From: Tamarix chinensis | Lineage: Eukaryota; Streptophyta; Magnoliopsida; Caryophyllales; Tamaricaceae | Length of the DNA: 64,000 bases | Assembly: GCA_030549775.1 (NCBI GenBank) | Contig: CM060172.1 | Location: 1,975,123-2,039,122 of the forward strand | Reading direction: 5' to 3' | In this document: one piece after another, positions 36,791 to 50,362 of the stretch | Layout of the letters: every line of letters starts with the position of its first letter | How positions within the stretch are numbered: position 1 is the first letter of the stretch | The notes under the pieces: model-generated | What the model saw: the letters and a program-made list of their open reading frames with translations, nothing else | The model's database searches: none | Told to the model about the DNA's origin: nothing | Program-made: the position numbers and the translations under genes

Positions 36791-39700
36791 TGAATGATGT
36801 GTACTTAATCTTGTTTAAAATTGAAAATTAAAATATAAACTAATAATCTGTAATTAGTTGATCAATAAATATGAATTTTAAAAAAGAAGAAATAATGTTT
36901 TTGTACATTAGTGTTAAAATTACATGATCAAATCTTTTTAAACACTTACCTAAATACAATATTCATTGTTGAATTATTTTCATGAGACTCATCATCGCAT
37001 ATCATAATTTTTAAACCTCTACAATTTCTAACTCAATAAACAGTTACATATAATTGACTACGACAAAATATTGATTTTTTTAAGAACAAACCAACATTAT
37101 TAAGAGATTAACCTTGACTTTTTGTTGATTGTCATGACATATGATACAATCAGTGAAAATTGTCTTCGATTGAACTTAAAGGGTAGTCTCGAGTCAGGTG
37201 GTGTTAAAGACATTCTTGATAATAATACGCGATGACCAACATTAGCGCTACCTAAGATCCTTGCTTCCAAGGCATAAGATCCAAGCCTTGTGATTATCAT
37301 CCTAGTACTATTACACAGGCCAAGTGAATGATCAGTACTCCTCAACAACATAACAGGTGTACCAATCTTCAAATTCAAAACATGGTTTGGTACACCGGAG
37401 CATTTAATTCCACTTAGAAATTCTAGAGTGTGTATATCTTGTAATAAATCGTTATTTGCATTGGATTTGCATGTTGTATTGGATCTAAAATAGGTTTTCT
37501 ATTTAGTAGAGTTAATAGACAACATTTATTCATTGATGGATTTAATAATATCAAGAGTTGGTGCTAGTATAGATCTTCCTTCAAAATAAGCATCATTAGT
37601 GATATTTCCATTAAAATCTAGATATGTTCTTTCAAAATAACTAGATTAGGGTCTTTAAATTTTTTTATTAGGATCTCATCCGGAACTTTTATTGTTATAT
37701 GACCATCATTACTACTATCAATTGTTCCATCTCCTATACTTGCAATCCATTCTAAAAACTACTTCAAATCAAGACATTCATCAACCGAGCTTACTTTTGT
37801 AACCTCATGTTCTTTGTTAATCATAACACCTTACAAAATCTCTATAAGTATGAAGAATTAATAGTTACATGAATAATGTCTTGTCTACTACCTTTAGGAA
37901 TGATATGTAATATTTATCTAAAATCTCCACCAAGAACAATTGTCTTACCTCCGAATGGCTTCTGAGAGCTTAATTCAATTGGTGAATCATAAAATATCCC
38001 TCATAATTTTATTCAATGCTTCAAATCAATACTTGCGCATCATTGATGATTTGCGCCATATAATGAGTTTACACCTTATGATTAACTCAACCAATGGACT
38101 ACCTTATTGGATGTTACTTGTTGAATCTTCATTGGGATTTACATGTATTTTGAATCGAGAATGAGAGTCCTTCCACCTGGTAATAAAAGAGAAGTAATTC
38201 CACTAGATGACACATTTAACAAATATCTCCTTCTAATCTTATTGATGTTAATAAAGTCCTCTATATAAATGTCTTCCTTGTACCTTTATATCCATAAAAA
38301 AGAATAATCCACCTTCATTTGACTTAGTTGCCTCCATTATTGTGCCATACATGTTTCGTTGCTATGAGGTCATATGAGATAAATGTTTATTGAGTTCTTC
38401 TTTCAATGTAGATCGATCGTAACCCATTTTCTCATGCATCAATGTATTTCCTACCGTCTCAAAAATTTTGCTGGGTGGGAATGGCATTGATTCAAAATCA
38501 CATAAGCTTTTACCGCATTTTCGCAACAAATTTTCAACCTCTACCAACCTATAATTTTTTATATCATCAAATTGCAAATAAAGTTCTATTTATGAACTGT
38601 ATTGTAAATTGACAATATTAAATTGAATATATTATAAAATTGATGAAAAAGTAAAGTCACCTTTGTGATATAATCTCAAACATTGTTTGTATAAAATATC
38701 ATCAATCAGTTAAATCCAACAACTCTCCCAAACAACTTCTAGCCTTATTAGAGGTTCTAATGCCAATAATGTTGCAAATAATTTTCATAAAGAAGATGCA
38801 AAAGCTCAATGACTTGCCTCAATAATATCATCAATGTATTCCTTATCATCATCTAATAAACCCAAGGCATAACAAGCATCAAGATATAATGAATGTTGTT
38901 CACCATTAATGCATCTTCCTTCATCATAACTTGTAGGTACACAAACAACATTAAGAACACATATTAAATAGTATGAATCTCTAGCACCACGAGGGACATA
39001 AAAAATGTGTACAGTGGAGAACCTATTTTGCCTTGGTCTCCATTCTATATTATACATATCCCAAATGAATTTTGTTGGAAATTCTATGTATGTTAAGTCC
39101 CTTGCTTTTGAATAGTGTTTATTTGCCTTCATCCAAGCCATAAACATGCTTTCTTTAACTAATAACCGACCCACAATATCATTTATTAGATTAGAATTGG
39201 AAAAAATAACACTTTGTTGATTTAGAAGATGAAAATCTGACTCTTAACTGGTGAACCCGTGAATTGAATCTCATATTTAAATATCCTACATGATGCCTTG
39301 CATGATGATATATATTTACAATCATAGTACATTTGAACTTCGTATGCATTTTTTTCTACTTCATCATTTTTTGTACTTTCATAAAAGGAGGCAGTAACAT
39401 GATCATGGTCTTTGTTGACATATTTAAATAAATATTTGGTAGAGCACGACTGATTGTACCACTCAACATTAAGATGAGCACTATACTTTAGCAACAAATA
39501 ATGATTGTGAGGAACAACAAATCTATTATCAAGAGGAACTCCATTCTTCTCCATTGTTGTCCCATTATCTCTTTACCTATACATCGGATATCCATCATCA
39601 ACAACAGTTGTTGATTCAATAAATTTTTTGGGAAAATGCTTAGTCCACTGACCATCTGACATGCAAGGAGAGTTCCTTCTAGTGGCCCCACATAGTTCAT

Positions 39701-40354
39701 GTACGATATACTCTTGAAATGATTTGTAATATGCCGAATCAACGTTACAATGTAGAATTTCAACTGAAATAGTTTTGTCAATATCATTACCCATTGGATA
39801 CTTATCTTGCAATGCAATAAATAACAATATATATACATATGGCAAGTCACGCTTTTAGAATTCAATTGTATATATAACTATAATTTAAATAACATATATA
39901 ACTATATCAACAGATCAAAGCGTAATTTGTTGTTTAATGAAACATAACAATTAAAACTAAAATATTACTTGATTTAGATATTCTAAATATCTTGTTCTTG
40001 CGAAGATCTTTTGTAAGATAATCAAACTTCAATTTAAATAAATGACCAATAATGTCTAGACTATCATCAGCCTTGAGACCTCTTTTTTGAACATAACAGA
40101 CTATTTCCGGGCATTTTGGATTGCAAGTAAATGTAATGAAAAGGTCAAGATAACTAATCCATCTATAAATCACCATGGCATCTTGATAGTTTTGAATTAT
40201 ATATCTAATGCCACAAGTGAATGATGATGGCAGAATAACTCATTTTCCTTGTGTGGATGGATTTGTCTTACCCCTTAATATTACATCTGTTAGTCCACTA
40301 TATAATTCATAGCGCAATTTTTTCTAATGTAACTAATATATGTCATCCTAGAAA

Positions 40355-43300
40355 TGTAACACACCTAAAATTTCAGTTGAATTTTTTTTATTTGTTTCAT
40401 AAAACCATACACTAAAAAGGGGATGCTACTATAGTGATTAGTACAGGATTGACCCCTGGCCAATCCTATAGTAGCAATAAGGCTAATGGACTAAAAGTAG
40501 TAGTGCGAATAATCAAATAACACCATAAAATATCAACATTTCATAAGTAAAACTAGAGTACACAAATGTTAGAGTTAATACAGAAAGGAAATTAAATGCA
40601 AACACGCCCACTATAGGGGAAATGAAAATGATAGTAAAATAGATAAGGATAAGTCCGTAGAACACCTTCTCGGACCCCATAGCATGTACAGTAGGTCGTC
40701 ACTCAGTCCCGCCCAAGGCATCATAGGCATCGAAGTCATCAAAAGTGTCATCTCCTACCTACATAGACTCAAGGGGGCATTACTCATAGGAATGAGTAGC
40801 ACCCACGAAAGGGATGATCCATATGCTATTTACTGAGTAAGGTAACCATATGGCTAAGACAATGCATAACATGAAAAGACAGATATTGCATGTAGTATGC
40901 CATTCAAATCAATCACCATTATTAATATTTAGGCCATTAACTTTGTCTTTACACATCTATCAAATTATATCCACGTGAGTATGGGAACCCCATTATTATA
41001 GCCGGTGGACCGAAAATGATACTCTAGGTAAAAACGCACCTAGCTACTATTATAGTCGGTGGACCGGAAATACTACTCCAAGATAGAACACACCTAGCCA
41101 CTATTATAGCTAGTGGACTGAAAATCATCATAACTTGGCCCCGACCCACGTGGTGTTCTACTATGAGTAGTTAGTGTCTTTTTTATAATTTATTACCACA
41201 CAAGGTTTGGTTTATCGAGCTTGAAACCTCCATTACTGTAGTCGGTGGAGCGGAAATACTACTCTAGGACATAACACGTTAGGCCATTATTATAGCTCAT
41301 GGAGCAGAAATACTACTTTAGGGTAGAATGTGCCTGGCCATTATTATAGCCAGTGGACCATAATACACTCTGGAGCAAGAAGGCTCCTTACCACTATTAT
41401 AGCAAGTGGACTGAAAAATATTCTAATCTAGGCCTGGCTCAATAATCTTTCACTTTAAGTAATTAATGTTTTATTCGTTTCTTATTCCACAAGTAACCCC
41501 AGCTAGACATGCATGCCCCTAGTGAACTCCTAACTCATTACCATACTTCCATCCTAGACTTCCTGAATGACCTAATCCCATATCTTGGGACCTCTATAAT
41601 CCCCGAGATTCCAAGACCTCTGTCTCAATTTCCACCCTACTCACCATGAATCCAAAGCCCCCATGCATGTGGGTTAGAGACCACTTTCCCATTTCTCCAC
41701 CTAGGCTCACTATCTCTTACTAGGGTTTTCCCCCCTAAAAACCCTAAACTAGCCTATGTAACCCTAGCTTAACTTTTCCATATATAGCCTATAATCCCCT
41801 TTGACTCCAACACTATCTCTCCACTCAACCTACTTCAAGCATCACAACTCTATTCTCCAATATCCACATGGGTCTAAGAAACCCTAGTTGGCCACCCTAA
41901 AACCCTAATACTCCTCTTTTCTTTCACACCATCCCATCACACACACACACACTCCATCCTTTTTTCCTCTTGACTCACACCCTTCATAAACACCCTTCTA
42001 ATCTCAACACTAATTCCAACCAACCACTATCAACGCTCTCACAACACTCCCTTACTTAGGGTTTTTTTTCCAAAAAAAAAACCCTAGTTAAGCTCCCATG
42101 TACACTTCTACCAACCAACGTACTATCTTTTCCCCTAAAGACTCCAATCACCCAAAGTACTCTTCCCTCACCATGTTTAAACCTTAAACTAACTTTTTCC
42201 ATGCAAACTTTTTCCCCATGCAAAGACTAACCACCCCATGCAAGCCTTATAATTTCCATGCAAGATTTACTCCAACCCTTCATTTTATTATTCTTCTTCT
42301 TTTCTTTTATCACCTATAGGTCATAAGGTACTTAGGCTTTTTTTTCAATTCTTCCTATTCATGCCACCCTCTTTATTTCTTTTAGATTCCCACAATCTCA
42401 CAATATCACCTAAGGCCTCTTACCATACATGTCATACCATAACAACTATACATAAGAGCATGTCATAAAATACAAGTCGTATCACCCATAACACACATAT
42501 CATAAATCATAAACAACTTACCTTTGCTCCATGAAAATCAAGCTACACTACACACATTTTAGTCCACAATCACAGGTAATACACAACACATATCATTACA
42601 CCCATGAGCACACAAATCATAGAAAAACCAAGCCGTAACCATATCCTTACCTAATAGGATACCGGGCTTGGAACATGAATCCTAAGCCTCCTTATGTGAA
42701 ATGGTTTGGTTCACAACCTATAAAGATGGAACATTAATTATTAAGCTTTCTTCCTACTCTTTTTCCTTTTTCTTTTATTTTTTCCCTAATCAAATATTAG
42801 TAATAATAATAATAATATAATAATACTAATAATAACAAGGTTAATAATGGTAAAATATTTAAAATAATCATGATAAATATATACAAGGGTTAATGGCACA
42901 ACCAAAGAAAGAGTGGCAGGCTACGGTGGCGATGGTAGCGACGCACGACTATGGTAGTGGTGACGCAAGGGTGGTGGAAGTGGTGGTGATAGAAAAGGTA
43001 GGATTTTGGGGTTGGGAGAGGGGAGGGAAGTGGTGTTTTCTTGGGTGGTAGGGTTTCTATGCTAGAGGGGGTTGTGCCAGTGGTGTTGGTGGTTTCTCAT
43101 GGTGGCGGCGTAGGTGGCGGTAGTGGTGATGGATGAGAATGAAGGAGAGGAAAAGAGGAGGAAGGAGGGAGAGAAAAGGGAAATGGGGGCATGGGAAGGT
43201 AGGGGAGGTTTTCTAGGTAGAGAGTGAGGTAGTGAAGGTGGTGGTAGCGCAAGGGGTGAGGGGTGAAAAAGGGAAACTCGAGCCACCCACTTTACACAAG

Positions 43301-44318
43301 TTGGAAGAGAAGAGGAGGGAGAGTTAAGGGCAGGGAAAGTCTCGTGTGGTGGAGGGTAGTGTAGGGAAAAGGAAGGTTGGAAGTTGGGATAAAGGTGCAA
43401 CGGAAAATGATGGTGGTGACGTCTGAAGAGGTAGCGAGAGAAAGGCAGATAAGGGAAATTGGGGCAGAAAAGAGAGGGGAGAAGAGGGTGAGGGGCTTTT
43501 ATCGGTGCAAGGGAGGGAGAAGAGGAAAATGGACGAAAGAGGACAAAGGGGTGGAGTAGGTGGCTGCCGGCTGGCGGTGGCAGGCAGTGTATGTCTGCGA
43601 AGGGGGCAGGGGAAGGTGAGGGAGAGGGACATGTAGGGGAAGGGGGAACCTACAAGGTATGTGCTAGCTGCATGCTCTGCATGGTCGAAAGAGGAAAGGA
43701 ATAAGGAGAGAAAGGAGGGGGAGTTGCGAAAATGGTAGCAACGTGCACTGGTTGCAGGTGGGAGGTAGAAAAGGAAAGGGAGGAAAAAGAGAGGGAGAGA
43801 AAAGAAGAATGAGGGCTGCACTAGGCCATGTGAGAGGACATAAAAGAAAAAGAAAAGAGGAAGTGGGCCATGTAAGGAAGGAAAGGAGAGGAGGGGGTGG
43901 GCCGCACTAGGCGTTGCCCAGACCAGTGAGAGAGGAAAAAAAATAAAGAAAAAGGAAGAAAGAAGTAGAAAATGAAGAAAAGGTGAGAAAAAAGGAAAAG
44001 GAAAAAAAGAAAAAATGAGGTGGTTGGGGTGTTTGGGATTTTTAAAAAAAAATTGAATAATAAAATTAGTAAAGATAAATAATTAATTCATTTATTAATT
44101 TAGAAATTATTATTATAATGTACTTAAAATTTATTTTAGTTTAGTAAATTATTCTAGCCTCCACTAATTTTATCCCTACATTATTTTCCTCCCTTTTAGA
44201 TTTAATTATTTTTATTATAATATAATTATTTTATTAAATATGGCATATTTCATTAAATCTCACCCATCAACCCTTATTTTTATTTTTAATTCCTAAATTA
44301 GGGCTTTGGGGTATTACA
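40355..44318 (-). mobile_element. Solo LTR (family A) inserted in the Helitron, 3,964 bp
   Basis: It starts TGTAACACACCTAAAATTTC and ends GGGGTATTACA, flanked by AGAAA (40350-40354) and AGAAG (44319-44323), a 5-bp duplication with one change. Removing it and one flank rejoins the Helitron reading frame (VET then RMTYIS). It holds seven complements of the CCAC..GTGG motif (40,993-41,410) and a GA-rich zone (42,890-44,030), which mirror the motif array and pyrimidine-rich zone of 18,174-22,924 in reverse. The long open frames 43062-43400 and 43324-43821 come from the GA-rich zone and are not convincing proteins. Confidence 0.88.
40990..41412 (-). repeat. Array of CCAC..GTGG motifs (reverse orientation) in the second solo LTR
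   Basis: Copies of ATTATAG(C/T)CGGTGGACCG-like sequence lie at about 40,993, 41,044, 41,099, 41,233, 41,287, 41,339 and 41,393, in groups of three and four separated by a longer spacer that includes CACGTGGTGTTCTACTATGA. Confidence 0.8.
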
Positions 44319-45250
44319 AGAAGTCTCAACCATAGTGTATCTATCAACAATAATTTGTTGGAGAAGTCTCGTAGAAGATAGTATAACCGATAACTCAGAC
44401 TCCCTTTCATGCAAACGATAACAAAGGTACTTTGTTGTGCTTATATTTATCCGACCACTCTGCTTAATTTCCCTATAACATATTAACGAGATATCTTCTC
44501 TATAGCCATCTTCACCGTATGGAAATAGTAGAGGATATTATAGCCTAATATATGACACATGAAGTTGATTAATGCATTTTAGCAAACAAGTTTTTATTTC
44601 TATCAAGATAGAGATATCACCTAATGATGCATCAAATTATCCAACAATAAATCCAGTAACTTTTGAAGCAATAGATAGATTATACCTTCTTCCATCACTA
44701 GTCCTTCTTTCGATTAGCTTTAATTTTACATCAAAACAACCCTCTTTCTCAACTTTTTCTCTAACTATTATAAATGATTTGACTAGCACATTATTCTCAT
44801 CAAGTATCTTCTTCAAGTCATAAACAGTAGATGTATGAAGCTTCTATAAGGTTTCATTTTCCCTATACCAAAGATAATTGCAACATATTATTAGAAGAAT
44901 TTAATTCAAAGATGAATAATAAATAATCAATAAGAAAGGGTTGTTATAAAGATCACCTTACAGAATTTACTCTATTTTGAACTTCATTTTCCATGTCATA
45001 AAAGTAAAGTTGTGCAAATTTAGGCACAGAATCGTCAGGTGGCAATAAGCTCCCCATAAGTTGATAATTTTGGCCATGTAATCTAAATATTGGAGGATAA
45101 TTTCTATTGTTCAAACTCATATCAACTTTTCCGCCCATGGATGTGAAACAAAACATATTGTTGTAGGACCAGATATTATGGAGGATTTCTCATTGCCGGT
45201 AGATAAACTTTTCCTTGCATACAACGTAAAGAGTATTTTATATTTTCAAA

Positions 45251-47690
45251 TAATCAAATTTTAGACATTCATTCTCCATACCAAATAAATGATTTACAAA
45301 AATTACATGTATATGTCGGATCTCCAATATAGAAATAATCTACATATACAATAAAAGTATTGTCAAATATGAATAAATTTCATTTGCATATCACTATTGA
45401 TAAATTATAATTTTCAGAAAGTATAATTAAATAATTATTTTCGTACATACCAGATGATCATGTTCCATTGTTGCATTCTAATTCATCATCTATGATAATA
45501 AAAAAATCGCCCATTGAATAATGTATCATTGTCACATATTTATTAATACATTATTGATAATGTATGTTGTCACTAAACAATGATTACTAAAAAATGAAAA
45601 TGCTAACCTTAATTAAATTATAGTTTTTCACCTATGACAGGGGTATGAAAATCTTTCTTAGAATCAACTAACACATTGTTGAATTTTGATAAATTGTCAA
45701 TACCGCTTGCATTTGATCCATAAGATGTAGGTATTGTATAGTTGTATGTGTTTGAACTTTAGATACTAGATGCATAGTGTATTCAATCATTGATAGACTC
45801 TAATTTATAAGTACAAATTTCAAAGGTGCAATCTATATAAAAGCCAGCTTAGAATAGTTAATCAAATTAAATAATTTAGACAATATTTGAAAGATGAGTT
45901 CAATAAATGAGAAAAAAATTACCATTTATATTATCACTAAGAGGATATAATAATAATTGAGATTGCAAAAGGAATGAATCTACTATTTTTATCTGTGTCT
46001 TTTTCAACACTTGTTTTCTTTATAGTTATATCCAAATTACCATTAGGCATGAATAAAAGAAGTTACCATACAACGTGATACTAAGTTTTAATCATTACAC
46101 CATTGTATACTTATATTTTATATTAGTAAAATAATGATTAAGTAACAAGGTAATAAAATTAAATTAGTTTTTTTATAGTTAGGTCAAATTAAATGTATAA
46201 ATATATTTTATGTTATTTTCTTTATACCACAAATTAGAGCTATATTTTATTTTCTTAAATTTCCACAACATGAAAAGATATTGAATAAAAATGTCTTAAA
46301 GTCAAATTATATTGCCATTAATAAGTGCTTAGTTTACTTAATGTGCTCTCACGTGCAATAGGAAAAACTAATTAAGTTAAATTATATTCCTCAGTTATAA
46401 TTTAATTTGAGTATATGAATATAATAACAAATGATTAATATTTTATAGTATAAACTACACATCTTGATGATAGTTTATTTTAATAAATTCTTGCAAAATG
46501 AAAAAAACTAAAAGAAAATTGAGATAAAGAATAATTTTTGTAAATAAAGGTATGATATATTGTAAATATAATGGAATACTATAAATACAATAATTCCAAT
46601 AATCTTCCCAAAAAAATTAATTATATATTATAGAATTATTATATTATTCTGTACAAATAATGTTTAGGAATCATTGTAATAAAATTACATTTTCCATAAT
46701 GTTCCCATAAAATTATACAAATTTTCAAATATTATATTTTTTAATATGTAGTTAATAACCTTTACTAAATATAAATTTTATATTCTTTTCTTTATACCAC
46801 ACATCATAGACATATTAAATTTTATTAAATTTTACCAACATAAAAAGATATTCAACATATTTTTAGTTAAGTAAAATCCATATTAAGTTAATAAGTGATA
46901 ATTAGGATGTTTAATTAAGACACACAAATTTGCAATATGTAAAACAAAATAAAAAATTAAATGTATTTACCAAAATTAAAATTACAATTTAGTATCAATA
47001 TAATGAGAAATGATTAAAATTTTCATAGTATAAACCACACATCATGATGACAATTAATTTAAATAAATTCCTCCAAATAAAATGTATTTAAACTAATTCA
47101 ATCTTAAAAATGAAGGTATGATATCTTGGCCATTTAATGTAAAATTGAAAATAAAATATTTCCGCATATGTTCCCAAATCTAGTTCATATTCGATTGTGT
47201 AATTAAAATTAAAATTATTGGTCAAATGTACAAAAATTTATACATATAGTTTAAGTATAAATGTAATAAAATTAATTTTTTTTCATAGTGATGTCAAAAT
47301 TTTTTTTACTATAGTTTACTATTATAACATATATTAAATACTATAAAGCATATTCATAATTTACTTTATTAAATTTCCACAACATGAAAATATATTCAAC
47401 ATATATCTAGTAAAGATAAATTAATTTGTTGTTAAAAAGTGCTAAACTTGCGTATTTATTTATGAGTCCATAATTTCATATTACTTTTATTAATTATATA
47501 ATTAATATTACATTTTGAAATTAATCTTTAATTAAAAATATAGTTGATAATTCAAATATATATTGAATAACTTGTTAATTAATCAGATTCTATATCTAAC
47601 TATGATTGAGAACAAAATAAAGTAAATAATAGATGCTTATTGGTTAATTTCCTAATGTAAAATGGTACTAATAAGCTCATTAAAAGAAAA
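45251..47690. other. AT-rich non-coding sequence, probably Helitron or TE interior
   Basis: No coding similarity. Two parallel segments near 46,190-46,500 and 46,770-47,060 share TTTATACCACA, AAAAAGATATTGAA/TTCAA and ATGATAAT/ACAATT..AATAAATTC words, so an old direct duplication is likely. Confidence 0.45.
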
Positions 47691-49761
47691 CATATGAACC
47701 GTTGATCATTGGTACCACACGGATCTAGACCATTCATCTAGCTCCGATCCATGTCAAAACAATTGGAAAATCAAAGCCCTCTATCATCAGCAATAACGAA
47801 TTGTAGCCGTCTGTTGTGTTTGCCATGAATCGAAAAATAAACACAAATGTAGGGACTTCTAACCATTAGATATAATAGGAAAAGATCAAACGGTGGATTT
47901 TGTTACTGTCTGTCCAGTACAACTAGTACAAATCTAGGAGATCACAACCGTTGATATTATATGACTAAAATCAAATCCGTTAATTACTGCAAATAACATA
48001 CACAATGTCCAGTCACATCACCCGACACTGACGTGAGATCCGGACCCTTGATTTTGAAAAGTAAACAACATCCAAGCTATTAGATTGGAAAACCCTAAGG
48101 TTACCTTTCATGATATGTTATTTAGATCTTTCACGATTACCCGAGACTATTTTTCTCGAGCGACAATGGAGAGAAAAAAAATCTCTCGACTGTCGATTCC
48201 TCCATAGCAATCGAGAAATTTTTTTTGGTTCTGCCTATCATTCTGTCCCTTTCTTTACAAATGATTTCATTCATATTTTCCTCTCAAGAACTAGTAGATT
48301 AGTTCAGCTTTCTCCAAAACCATACGTTATTAGTGGCGTACTATTTCACTTTTATAAAGATTATCATTCATTAAATAGTTATATTGTGTTCTTTTATTTG
48401 TATATGCAATCTCTTTCTTTTTTGGCTTTCGATAGATTTTAATTTTATTTTTACTAATCGATTCCTTTATTTTTCTTTTTATGATATATAGCTACACATT
48501 TTTTAAACAAATTCCATCCGTAGTCTAGTTTTGCGAACTTCTAATGGTTTTGAAATTATCTTACAGGAAGTGTGTTCATTTTCATGTAAAATCTATCATT
48601 TAGAATTTCATATTTTGACATGACGTCAGACTTCAAATGCATGTAAATATATACAATTTTCTATGAAGAAGACAGAACTCTATACAAAAGATTTTGTTGT
48701 GTAGGTAAGATCTATTTATTTAGAATATCTTCTACAAAATTTGCACACATATTTTTGGTGTCCTAACATATATTTCTTTTACTTCATATCTGATATGTAT
48801 GAGGAAAATCATATGAAATAATTAGTAGTATGCTTATAATTAAACAAATAACTTTTTATTAGTAAGATATATTATTAATTTTGTTGTTGTACTTAAGGAT
48901 AGTATTTGCAATGAGTTATTTGCATAAATCGACCTATTACCTTAACATATTGATAACACTTTTATACATCTGCCAATAATTGAATACTTAACGGTTTGCA
49001 TATTTTGAATACTAATCTCCACTTTGCTGTTTAACAATTTACTTTATGTTTTACAATATGTATGTAGAAATATTATGAATTAATACATCACTTGGTTTTC
49101 ATGTGACTGTTGGTGGTATATACAAATGAGAACCTTAATGCATGGTCCCTGAGGTATCATTTTATATTTTCTAAACATAATTTGTTGTCTTATGATTTGC
49201 TATAACTAATATAATATATTAATAGCTTTTTATTTTGGATGTGGGTACTAAAACATACATTTCTTCTCTATAGATTGTGGTATTGAAAACTGGCAGTGCT
49301 TGAGGTATAATACTATCTATAGGATTTTTGTGTGATGACGTACCAAATGTCTGTTAATGCTTTAATCATATGAAAATAATTGTATTATTAGATTACATAC
49401 TTTAGTCAAAGTTGTGTTAGATTTTAAATGCTGAAAAAAGTTTTAAATTTTCATTAACTATTGTTGTTGTTTGCTGTTTCACTATAACTATCATTCCACC
49501 ATAAAATGTGTTGGTTAAAAGTTGATAAAATTTTGCTTGTGTCAATTTTTTTTATTACTCAGATGTACCAAATATTATGAAACTTGATTTAGTGCTAATT
49601 TAACATAATTATTTTCTTGTTAGTGAAGTAATACAGGATAGTATATTAAAAATTCACAGTAATTATTTTATACCATAATTCAAAGAGATAATTTATTTTA
49701 TTATATTTCTGCAACAATAAAATATACACAACATAAATCTTGTTAAGTATTTATTAATATG

Positions 49762-50362
49762 ATATTAATTAATAAAACAATTGTGCATAATTATGGTTCT
49801 CTAATTTGCAATAAAACTAATCAAGTACTTTAATGAAAAAACAAAAATTTAAACTTTTTTTTAGAATTTTAGTGCAGAACTGATTAAATGGTTATATGTC
49901 ATTTGTTGTAAACTACTGTGTTAAGAGAAGAAATTGGGGTACACACACTTATCTTCCAAATATGATATTAATTAATAAAAAATTGTGTATATTTATGGTT
50001 CTCTAATTTGCAATAAGTAATACTAATCAAGTACTTTAATGAAAATTTAGAAATCAAAATTTTAGTGGAAAAACTGATTACATGGTTCTATGTCATTTGT
50101 TGTAAAATAATGTGTTAACATAGGAAATTGGGGTACACAAACTTATCTTCCAAATATGATATTAATTAATATAAAAGTTGTGTATATTTATGTTTCTCTA
50201 ATTTGTAATAAGTAAAACTAATTAAGCACTTTAATGACAATTTATAAATTTTAATTTTAATTGGAATTTTAGTGGAGAAACTTATTACATGGTTCTATGT
50301 CATTTGTTGTAAACTACTGTGTTAACAAAGGAAATTGGGATACATACTTGTCTTCCAAATAT
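49762..50362. repeat. Three-copy tandem repeat, units of 212, 184 and 205 bp
   Basis: Units start at 49762, 49974 and 50158 with GATATTAATTAAT. Each contains TTCTCTAATTTG, TTTTAGTG..AAACT, TATGTCATTTGTTGTAAA and CTTATCTTCCAAATAT near its end. Confidence 0.9.

Larger units (their letters stand above)
37100..45200 (-). pseudogene. Helitron Rep/PIF1-like helicase pseudogene
   Basis: In transcription order: N-terminal domain (44953-45156, with SLNNRNYPPIFRLHGQNYQL and AQLYFYDMENEVQNR), then after the LTR gap LDLFITFTCNPKCPEI (39934-40176), Rep (39573-39845, 39222-39554 with KYLFKYVNK), a conserved linker (38806-39174 with LTYIEFPTKFIW and ACYALGLLDDDKEYI), helicase (38362-38577; Walker A region near 38,290; LLLPGGRT near 38,180; GGDFR near 37,930) and the helicase C-terminus (37100-37378 with GTPVMLLRSTD and RRQFSLIVSYVMTINK). 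Rep should nick and join DNA during rolling-circle transposition, and the helicase should unwind it. Both are disabled: the Rep His pair reads Y-V-Y, Walker A reads GYKGTRKTF instead of the usual G-[YF]-GGTGKT, and stops and a frameshift after GGRT interrupt the frame. Confidence 0.9.
36755..45250 (-). mobile_element. Decayed autonomous Helitron (Rep-helicase), interrupted by a solo LTR
   Basis: Read on the minus strand, the element runs from the Helitron-like N-terminal domain (about 45,200) through Rep to the PIF1-like helicase (37,100) and ends in a CTAG terminus at 36,755 with a hairpin-like sequence inside it. The 5' TC end was not identified, so the right limit is only where coding similarity stops. 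A solo LTR (40,355-44,318) splits it. The RPA-like pseudogene at 53,675-54,600 is on the same strand and may belong to the same or another Helitron. Confidence 0.85.

Noticed and set aside
43062..43821. Overlapping minus-strand open frames of 112 and 165 codons rich in Ser, Pro and Leu
   Set aside because: They lie in a strongly purine-biased zone of a solo LTR; the composition alone keeps frames open and no domain is present.
48110..48442. 110-codon plus-strand frame starting MICYLDLSRLPETIF
   Set aside because: No known domain and no support from the neighbouring repeat copy, which lacks it.
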